A stretch of 64,000 nt of DNA from an uncultured Bacteroidales bacterium. GTDB lineage: Bacteria > Bacteroidota > Bacteroidia > Bacteroidales > ML635J-15. Positions within the stretch are counted from its first letter, which is position 1. Every line of letters begins with the position of its first letter. The DNA is taken from the NCBI GenBank assembly GCA_905234755.1, contig CAJOIT010000002.1:239360-303359 (forward strand), given 5' to 3'. Below are positions 58,330-64,000 of this stretch, piece after piece. Made by a program: the position numbers and the translations under genes. The notes below the pieces were generated by a model, which did no database searches, had not been told where the DNA came from, and was given only the letters and a program-made list of their open reading frames with translations.

Positions 58330-58821
58330 TCACTGTTTCACAATTTTTGCACTCGTCTTACCTATCTTCATAATGTAGGTTCCATTGGCAAGACTGGACA
58401 GATCTACCGAAAATTCATTGCCGAAACTATCTATTGCCCGCGAAAGTACAAGCACGCCATTCGTATCATAAATTTCCACAACGGAACTTCCCGACACACA
58501 ATCGGAATCCCTCACTGTCACATTTACAAAATATGCTGTAGGATTTGGGTACACCGAAATGCCTTCGCCCAATGCCACACGGCTATCATTATCTTCATTA
58601 CCAGTAAGCGAACCGCTGTCGCCATGCGTATCCATATATTCAGATGTAATAGTCAACGAACCGGTTTCACCATACAATACACAGCCGAATGTTCCACCAA
58701 AAGAATACTGGACAAACGCATCGGCACCCGACTGGGAATAAAAACCGACCCTATCCAAAGTCTGGGCATTGACAACTGAACAACAAGCAATTAGCCCTAC
58801 AATTAAAAACAAATATTTCAT
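58330..58821 (-). CDS. Small T9SS cargo with type A C-terminal sorting domain
   Basis: 163 residues from the ATG at 58821; ATGs at 58830 and 58839 are possible, but a promoter box at 58854 makes the shorter forms likelier. Signal peptide MKYLFLIVGLIACCSVVNAQ. About 65 residues of mature domain (FYSQSGADAFVQYSFGGTFG, SLTITSEYMDT) precede the sorting domain. That domain has ISVYPNPTAYFVNV, VVEIYDTNGVLVLS, FSVDLSSLANGTYIMKI and a final KIVKQ, the full type A pattern. It would cross SprA and be anchored or released by the sortase-like PorU. It heads the FISUMP operon and may be a companion or attachment protein for the three following products. Confidence 0.88.
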   Translation of the reverse strand: MKYLFLIVGLIACCSVVNAQTLDRVGFYSQSGADAFVQYSFGGTFGCVLYGETGSLTITSEYMDTHGDSGSLTGNEDNDSRVALGEGISVYPNPTAYFVNVTVRDSDCVSGSSVVEIYDTNGVLVLSRAIDSFGNEFSVDLSSLANGTYIMKIGKTSAKIVKQ

Positions 58822-58853
58822 CTTACTCATACCTATCATATTATAAATTTCTG

Positions 58854-58861
58854 CAAATTTA
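58854..58861 (-). promoter_or_regulatory. -7 element of the FISUMP operon
   Basis: TAAATTTG on the minus strand fits TAnnTTTG, 32 bp before the 58821 ATG. No -33 TTTG is found. Confidence 0.4.
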
Positions 58862-58958
58862 ATTTTATTTTTCACTACTATGACAATTTAAAACCCGATT
58901 TCGTTGCCTGATGAATGAAAAAAAATCAATCTAAAATCGTTATTTGTTATCGTTTCAT

Positions 58959-58986
58959 GTAGGCACACAATGCATTGTGAGCCTAC
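58959..58986. repeat. 28-bp near-perfect palindrome
   Basis: GTAGGC-A-CACAATG / CATTGTG-A-GCCTAC: every position pairs except one A/A. It lies in the 175-bp gap downstream of the CHAT gene and upstream of the FISUMP operon. No T-tract follows on either strand, so it is not a standard terminator. Confidence 0.65.
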
Positions 58987-59050
58987 AGATTGTCCGTTCA
59001 ACCTTTCAACTTTAACTTCGTTGAGGGCTTCGCCGTTCACTTTTCAACTT

Positions 59051-62000
59051 TTAATTGTTTCCATCCAGCATTATAAACGCAGCCCAGAACCTTGGATTTG
59101 CGAAGCCTTCTGTAGTCTTTACCTTGTTTTGTGCGGCAAGGAAGGCTTCGCGCTTGGTCATTTCCTTGGTTATGTTGGCGTAAAACTCTGTCATCATCAG
59201 CAGAGTGGCATTGTCGTCCACTGGCCATAAACTCATGATTATGGTGCGAACGCCAGCCTTTTTGAAACCTCGTTGCAAACCGAAAACACCCTCGCCAGTA
59301 ATTTCGCCAAGTGCTGTCTGACAAGCTGACAATACCACCAAGTCGGTTTTGCGCAAGTCCATGAAGCTGATTTCCTTTGCAGTGAGGATGCCGTCCTCTA
59401 TGCCTTCGGGCAGAGGTTTGTTCTGCCAAGCGTAGTTTGCTCCCGACAACAAAAGTCCAGACTGTACAAGCGACTGGTCACCCGAAAGTTTTTCATCAGT
59501 TTGGAGGTAGAAACCGTGTGTTGCGATATGCAGAATGTCTATGTCCTTTCCCGACAATGCCTTAAACGATTCCTCGTTGGCGGCAGAACCTTCGTAAAGT
59601 GTGGCTGAAATCTTCTTTTTCTTCATCTTGGCGGCAATGTTTTCTACCTCGGTTTTGGTTCCTTGCAGGTATGGCAGTGCCGAACGGGCTTCGTCCTTGT
59701 TGAGCGATGCAAACGAAGTGTTGGTTTCGTCTGTTCCTCTCGTAAACCTCTCGCTTTCCTGCTTCATTGTGGTTGTGTCGCTGTCGTAGTAAACACCGCC
59801 GTAGAGGACTGAATTTTTAAGTGGTTTAGGCATATAGTCCATTGCAAGGAATCGGGTAGAGGATACACGGTACATTTCGTACTTGTCTGAAATAGTCTTT
59901 CCGTTTCCTGTTGGCGCATATTCCACTGCAATCTGGTGTAGCATTCCCGACGGCGCAAAGTAAATGCGCGGATTTTTAGGGAAATATTTCTCCAATGGTT
60001 TCCAAAGCATATCGTACAATCCTGTTGACTCGTAGATTCCCTGCCGTTTTGCTGCGACAGTGGTTGCACCACGGTTTTCTTCATCTTTTTGTGTTTCTGT
60101 TTTTGCAGGTGCTATACCTCGCTGCAACTTTTGCATCTCAAACTGATTGAAAAGCGGAACACATACTGGAGCTTCCATACCCTTAGTAAGCACAAGTGCG
60201 ACAAATTTTGTCGTATCGTTTTCGGTAAAGTTTGAAAACTCAATAGCCACATCATTGGGCTTGAGTGAATTTTGTACCTCTTTCCAGTCAATCTTAATAA
60301 AGTGTGTGACATCACCGAACTCTTTGCAGTTTTCCATTATGTGGCGTTCCATCTTCTGAATTTCGTTTTCCAGCGAATCGCAATTGTAAATACGCTCTGC
60401 AATAGGCTTTTCTAATTCTTTGTTCAACTGCAAGTGCATAGTTTTCATCGTTTCATATTCTGAAATCAGTGATTTGTTTTTGCTTCCCATAATAGTGTTG
60501 GTGAGGCTTATTTCTGATGCGAGTAGCAAGCCTTTGGTAATTAGTTCTGTGTCGTAGGAGGTTTTTGTTGCAAGGGTATCGTTGGGAGAGTGATACATAT
60601 ATTTTATGTTACAATAGAAATATTTTTTGTTTGCATTCCAGTAGGCTTCACGCTCGTGTGCAGTCATAAAAGAAAAGTTTTTGATTAGGTTTTTCTTATA
60701 TATGTATGTTGATTTTTTGCTTGATTTTATGGCATTCTGGTAGTCGCCCATATCACTATACACTAATCCAATATTATTCAATGATGTCGCATAGCTTGGA
60801 TGTCCTTCGTCGAGGGCTTTCTTTCTTATTTCCAATGCTTGCAAATGATATTTCAACGCATTTTGGAGGTCACCCATATCTTTGTACACTAATCCTATAT
60901 TATTCAATGATGCCGCATATACGGAATGTTCCTCGCCGAGTACTTTCTTTCTTATTCCCAATGCTAGCAAATGATATTTCAGGGCATTCTGGTAGTCGCC
61001 AATATTATCATAGGTAATTCCAATATTATTCAATGATGCCGCATAGTACGGATGATCCTCTCCTAGGGCTTTTTTCCAAATATCCATTACTTGTAGCTGG
61101 TATTTCAAGGTATTCTGGTAGTCGCCCATATTTTGGTACACTATTCCAATATTATTCAATGATGCCGCATAGTCAGGATGTTCCTCACCGAGGACATTCT
61201 TTCTGATTTCCATTGCTTGTAGCTGGTATTTCAAGGCATTCTGGTAGTCGCCAATATCATCGTACTCTGATCCAATATTATTCAATGATGCAGCATAGTT
61301 TGGGTGTTCCTCACCGAGGACTTTTTTCCATATTTTCATTGCTTGCATTTTGTATCTCAAGGCATTCTGGTAGTCGCCCATATCACTGTACACTATTCCA
61401 ATATTATTCAATGATGCCGCATAGTCGGGATGTTCCTCACCGAGGACTTTTTTCCTTATTTCCATCCCTTGGTTATAATACTTCAAGGCTTTCTGACAGT
61501 CGCCCATATCATGACATGTATTACCAATATTATTCAGCGATGAAGCATAGGCATGATGTTCCTCACCGAGGACCTTTTTTTTGATTTCCAATGCCTGCAA
61601 TTTGTATTTCAAGGCATTCTGGTAGTCGCCCATATCATCGTACACCACTCCAATATTATTCAATGATTGTGCATAGTCTGGATGTTCCTCGCCGAGAATT
61701 TTCCTTCTGATTTCCAATGTTTGTATGTAATATTTCAAAGCATTCTGATAGTCGCCCATATAATGATATTCAATTCCTATGCTTTCTAGTGATGCAGCAT
61801 AGTCTATATGTTTCTCGCCGAGAACATTCTTCCTGATTTCCAATGCCTGCAATTTGTATTTCAAAGCATTCTGATAGTCACCCATATCATCGTATGCTAT
61901 TCCAATATTATCCAATAATGTCGCATATTCTGGATGCTTCTCACCGAGGACTTTTTTCTTTATTTCCAATGCTTGCAAAATGTATTTCATAGCATTTTGA

Positions 62001-62767
62001 TAGTCGCCCATATTGTGGTACACTATTCCAATATTATTCAATGATCTAGCATAGTCTATGTGTTCCTCGCCAAGGACATTCTTTCTGATTTCCAATGCTT
62101 GCAAATAGTATTTCAAGGCATTCTGGTAGTCGCCCATATTTCGGTACGCAACTCCAATATTGTTTAATGATGTCGCATATCTGGGATGTTCCTCGCCGAT
62201 GACTTTCTTCCAGATTTCTAATGCTTGGGTATAATATCTCAAGGCATTTGGGTAGTCGCCCATATTGTCATAGGTAATTCCAATATTATTCAATGATTTT
62301 GCATAGTCGGAATGTTCCTCACCGAGTACTTTTTTTCTAATTTCTAATGCTTGGGTATAATATTTCAAGGCATTTGGGTAGTCGCCAATATCGTCATAGG
62401 TATATCCTATCATATTAAGTGTTTTCGCATATTTGGGGTGTTCTGTTCCCAAAATTACCTTTTGAATTTCTGCTGTCTGAATGAAGTATTCAATTGCTTT
62501 CTCGTAATTTCTAACTTTAGAATATACCCAAGCGATATTGTAAAATGTTGTTGCATAATGAAGATTATTTCCATTTTCAATATCTTTGACCATTTCTGCC
62601 GCTTGGCTGTAAAGGTCAAGGGCTTCGTTGTATTTTTGGTCATCATAAAATGTGTCGCCAAGGGTATTCAGCGAATCGGCAATATGGAATATGACGGTTG
62701 TGTCGGCTTGGGAAAATGCTCCTAACGCAAATGGGACAAAAGCGAGCATAACAAATAGTTTTCTCAT
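59051..62767 (-). CDS. Exported TPR-CHAT protein (caspase-like protease)
   Basis: 1,238 residues from the ATG at 62767 (a TTG at 62797 is upstream in frame). Signal peptide MRKLFVMLAFVPFALGAFSQ. Fifteen 42-residue kinesin-light-chain-type TPRs (consensus GDYQNALKYYLQALEIRKK + VLGEEHPDYAASLNNIG) span ~75-700, then a helical linker. The C-terminal CHAT domain has ILHIATHGFY with the catalytic His and VVLSACQTALG with the catalytic Cys. The closing motif is LWPVDDNATLLMMTEFY. CHAT proteases act as caspase-like peptidases in several bacterial defence systems, but those are cytoplasmic; this one is exported. No gasdermin, CRISPR or other partner is adjacent. Substrate unknown. Confidence 0.92.
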   Translation of the reverse strand: MRKLFVMLAFVPFALGAFSQADTTVIFHIADSLNTLGDTFYDDQKYNEALDLYSQAAEMVKDIENGNNLHYATTFYNIAWVYSKVRNYEKAIEYFIQTAEIQKVILGTEHPKYAKTLNMIGYTYDDIGDYPNALKYYTQALEIRKKVLGEEHSDYAKSLNNIGITYDNMGDYPNALRYYTQALEIWKKVIGEEHPRYATSLNNIGVAYRNMGDYQNALKYYLQALEIRKNVLGEEHIDYARSLNNIGIVYHNMGDYQNAMKYILQALEIKKKVLGEKHPEYATLLDNIGIAYDDMGDYQNALKYKLQALEIRKNVLGEKHIDYAASLESIGIEYHYMGDYQNALKYYIQTLEIRRKILGEEHPDYAQSLNNIGVVYDDMGDYQNALKYKLQALEIKKKVLGEEHHAYASSLNNIGNTCHDMGDCQKALKYYNQGMEIRKKVLGEEHPDYAASLNNIGIVYSDMGDYQNALRYKMQAMKIWKKVLGEEHPNYAASLNNIGSEYDDIGDYQNALKYQLQAMEIRKNVLGEEHPDYAASLNNIGIVYQNMGDYQNTLKYQLQVMDIWKKALGEDHPYYAASLNNIGITYDNIGDYQNALKYHLLALGIRKKVLGEEHSVYAASLNNIGLVYKDMGDLQNALKYHLQALEIRKKALDEGHPSYATSLNNIGLVYSDMGDYQNAIKSSKKSTYIYKKNLIKNFSFMTAHEREAYWNANKKYFYCNIKYMYHSPNDTLATKTSYDTELITKGLLLASEISLTNTIMGSKNKSLISEYETMKTMHLQLNKELEKPIAERIYNCDSLENEIQKMERHIMENCKEFGDVTHFIKIDWKEVQNSLKPNDVAIEFSNFTENDTTKFVALVLTKGMEAPVCVPLFNQFEMQKLQRGIAPAKTETQKDEENRGATTVAAKRQGIYESTGLYDMLWKPLEKYFPKNPRIYFAPSGMLHQIAVEYAPTGNGKTISDKYEMYRVSSTRFLAMDYMPKPLKNSVLYGGVYYDSDTTTMKQESERFTRGTDETNTSFASLNKDEARSALPYLQGTKTEVENIAAKMKKKKISATLYEGSAANEESFKALSGKDIDILHIATHGFYLQTDEKLSGDQSLVQSGLLLSGANYAWQNKPLPEGIEDGILTAKEISFMDLRKTDLVVLSACQTALGEITGEGVFGLQRGFKKAGVRTIIMSLWPVDDNATLLMMTEFYANITKEMTKREAFLAAQNKVKTTEGFANPRFWAAFIMLDGNN
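60720..62590 (-). repeat. Fifteen tandem 126-bp TPR repeats
   Basis: The 42-codon unit recurs about 15 times with a fixed 126-bp period and high identity between copies, especially in the middle. The pattern suggests recent expansion or homogenisation and possible copy-number variation. Confidence 0.85.
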
Positions 62768-62910
62768 TACCAAATCACTTGTACGTGTCGTGCGCAACCT
62801 TTCTGTCCGTAGTGCCTTACGAACAATTTACAAACACAAGAAGCGTGGCTCTGATATACTAAAAGTATAACGCTTCGTATTATATCGGCAAACATTCACC
62901 GACTCATCGG

Positions 62911-62941
62911 CAAATATATGCAATTAGTACAAATTTACAAA
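62911..62941 (-). promoter_or_regulatory. Perfect promoter of the TPR-CHAT gene, with long leader
   Basis: TATATTTG (62911-62918) and TTTG (62938-62941), exactly 19 bp apart. The start codon is 144 bp away, giving a ~135-nt leader. The leader contains a CCGA/TCGG hairpin at its start and an arm pair GAAGCGT ... ACGCTTC enclosing TATAC/GTATA. Confidence 0.75.
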
Positions 62942-63003
62942 ATATATTTTAGTTATGGGGAAAGCAAACAAAAAAACGGACTTGCTTTCGCAAATCCGCT
63001 TGG

Positions 63004-63076
63004 TCGGGGTGAGAAGACTCGAACTTCCGGCCTCTACGTCCCGAACGTAGCGCGCTACCAACTGCGCCACACCCCG
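63004..63076 (-). tRNA. trnP: tRNA-Pro (CGG)
   Basis: 73 nt. Acceptor CGGGGTG/CACCCCG, D-arm GCGC...GCGC, anticodon stem CTACG/CGTAG around TTCGGGA giving CGG, T-arm AGTTCGAGTCT. Confidence 0.96.
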
Positions 63077-63164
63077 TTCCTGAAAGGCGGTGCAAAAATA
63101 AGATTTATTTTTTACATGACATTACTTTTTTGATTTTTTATTTTCTTGCAAAATCAAAAGCAAA

Positions 63165-63199
63165 AACAAAAAATCCGAGATATTACTCGGATTTTTTGT
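63165..63199 (-). terminator. Terminator of the SprB-repeat gene
   Basis: AAATCCGAG / CTCGGATTT stem, 9 bp after the stop on the minus strand, with T-runs on both sides. Confidence 0.8.
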
Positions 63200-63207
63200 T
63201 TTAATAC

Positions 63208-64000
63208 TTAAAATGCAATTGTCACTGTTCCTTCGTAAGCTTCGTCGCTAGTATGCAAATGGATAATGTACATATATGTACCAGCAGGAGCCATGCCTCC
63301 GCCTCTTACCCTACCATCCCAGAACTCGCTTCCTGTATCACCTGTATAAATCATCTGTCCCCATCTGTTGAATACGTAAATCTTCGCATTCGGGAACATG
63401 TCTATATTTCCGATTTCCCAGGTGTCGTTTATGCCATCGCCGTTTGGAGTGAACACGTTTGGTATCTTTAGACAGTCTGCATAGCTGCTCTCAATCGTCG
63501 CATCCATCGAGACCGAACAGCCATTGGCATCCACTACGCTTACCCTGTATTCACCGCTGTACAGCGCTCCTATGACGGGCTGGTCGCTGTAGCGGTCTGA
63601 CCAGCCGTACATGTAGGGCTCGGTGCCGCCTATCGCGGTTATCTCTATGCGTCCGTCGTTGTTGCCTCGGCAGGACGGGGCTATCTCGTCGACCTCCATC
63701 GTCAGAGGTTCAGGCTCCACTACATAGATGCTTCGCATCTCCTGGCAGCCGCTCGCATCTATCGCCGTTATCTCGTACCCACCTTCGCCAAGGTGCGTGT
63801 AGGTCGACTGGCCTGATATGGTGCTGTAGCCGTTGAACAGGGAGAAGATGTACGGCGAGGTACCGCCTTCGGCACTGACTTCAACTACGCCGTCCCTGCG
63901 ACCGTTGCACGAGATGTTCTCTACGTTCGCCGTGATGACTATCGCATCGGGGGAGCCTACGGTTGCTACAAGGTGTACCTCGCAGCCGTTGGCGTCGGTG
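63208..64000 (-). CDS. SprB-repeat surface protein with type B T9SS C-terminal domain (5' part beyond window)
   Basis: 264 codons of the C-terminal end; the frame stays open to the window edge. It shows at least two SprB repeats (CNGRRDGVVEVSAEGGTSPY, CRGNNDGRIEITAIGGTEPY), each with the C.G..DG....A.GGT.PY pattern and a later YxVxVxDxxGC strand. The last ~85 residues are a CHU_C/type B sorting domain: VFTPNGDGINDTWEI, IYVFNRWGQMIY, FWDGRVRGG, PAGTYMYIIHL, EGTVTIAF. Proteins of this type are large surface adhesins exported by T9SS. The 63700-64000 part is clearly more GC-rich than the rest of the window. Confidence 0.92.
   Translation of the reverse strand, partial: TDANGCEVHLVATVGSPDAIVITANVENISCNGRRDGVVEVSAEGGTSPYIFSLFNGYSTISGQSTYTHLGEGGYEITAIDASGCQEMRSIYVVEPEPLTMEVDEIAPSCRGNNDGRIEITAIGGTEPYMYGWSDRYSDQPVIGALYSGEYRVSVVDANGCSVSMDATIESSYADCLKIPNVFTPNGDGINDTWEIGNIDMFPNAKIYVFNRWGQMIYTGDTGSEFWDGRVRGGGMAPAGTYMYIIHLHTSDEAYEGTVTIAF

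Noticed and set aside
60720..62590. CRISPR array
   Set aside because: The 126-bp period is a coding TPR repeat with an open frame; there are no short identical repeats with unique spacers and no cas genes.

Overview
The window comes from an AT-rich member of the phylum Bacteroidota, most likely an uncultured Bacteroidales. Three things support this. Many gene starts are preceded by the Bacteroidota promoter signature TTTG-N19-TAnnTTTG rather than an E. coli-type -10/-35. A type IX secretion (T9SS) translocon gene (sprA) occurs with T9SS cargo carrying type A and type B C-terminal domains. Local gene orders also match this phylum (ruvA-sprA-gcvH; coaX-OMP-TPR-lptC-corC; rpoBC-DUF3467; rpsU-xerC-hpf-tRNAs-tuf).

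Layout. 1-6.7 kb (minus): a giant secreted GLUG-repeat protein, cut by the left edge, built of ~1.27-kb modules. 6.7-8.8 kb: a small accessory island with an SSB-like gene, two tandem putative small RNAs on the minus strand with perfect promoters and covarying stems, a 58-codon ORF, a 165-codon ORF that may be a BECR-fold nuclease, and a short ssb; a duplicated ~57-bp segment links the two middle ORFs. 8.9-14.4 kb (plus): bcp-recA-TPR lipoprotein, a CapA-like lipoprotein, and an orphan lysine 5,6-aminomutase alpha subunit (kamD). 14.5-21.9 kb (minus): a tightly overlapping operon coaX-OMP-TPR-lptC-small membrane protein-gldE-GT22 glycosyltransferase. 22.2-23.1 kb (plus): an unknown lipoprotein. 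23.2-33.7 kb (minus): an unusual phosphoglycerate kinase with an extra N-terminal copy of its own C-lobe, then gcvH, sprA and ruvA. 33.8-39 kb (minus): GH3-serine hydrolase fusion, a small barrel protein and a GT-C-type membrane protein. 39.2-53.9 kb (minus): the core information-processing block rpsU-xerC-hpf / tRNA-Thr-Tyr-Gly-Thr-tuf-tRNA-Trp-secE-nusG-rplK-rplA-rplJ-rplL-rpoB-rpoC-DUF3467. 54.1-58.9 kb (minus): an operon of a small T9SS type A cargo and three paralogous secreted proteins with a shared N-terminal domain and FISUMP-like C-terminal domains. 59-62.9 kb (minus): an exported TPR-CHAT (caspase-like) protein with a long 5' leader. 63-64 kb (minus): tRNA-Pro and the end of a GC-rich SprB-repeat/type B CTD surface protein.

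Besides the housekeeping core, the recurrent theme is the cell surface: a T9SS pore, its likely cargo, LPS transport, and envelope glycosyltransferases. The strongest candidates for something new are the tandem RNAs with their small-gene island at 6.9-8.8 kb and the one-and-a-half phosphoglycerate kinase at 23.2-25.1 kb. All calls are from reading the sequence; no database search was run.
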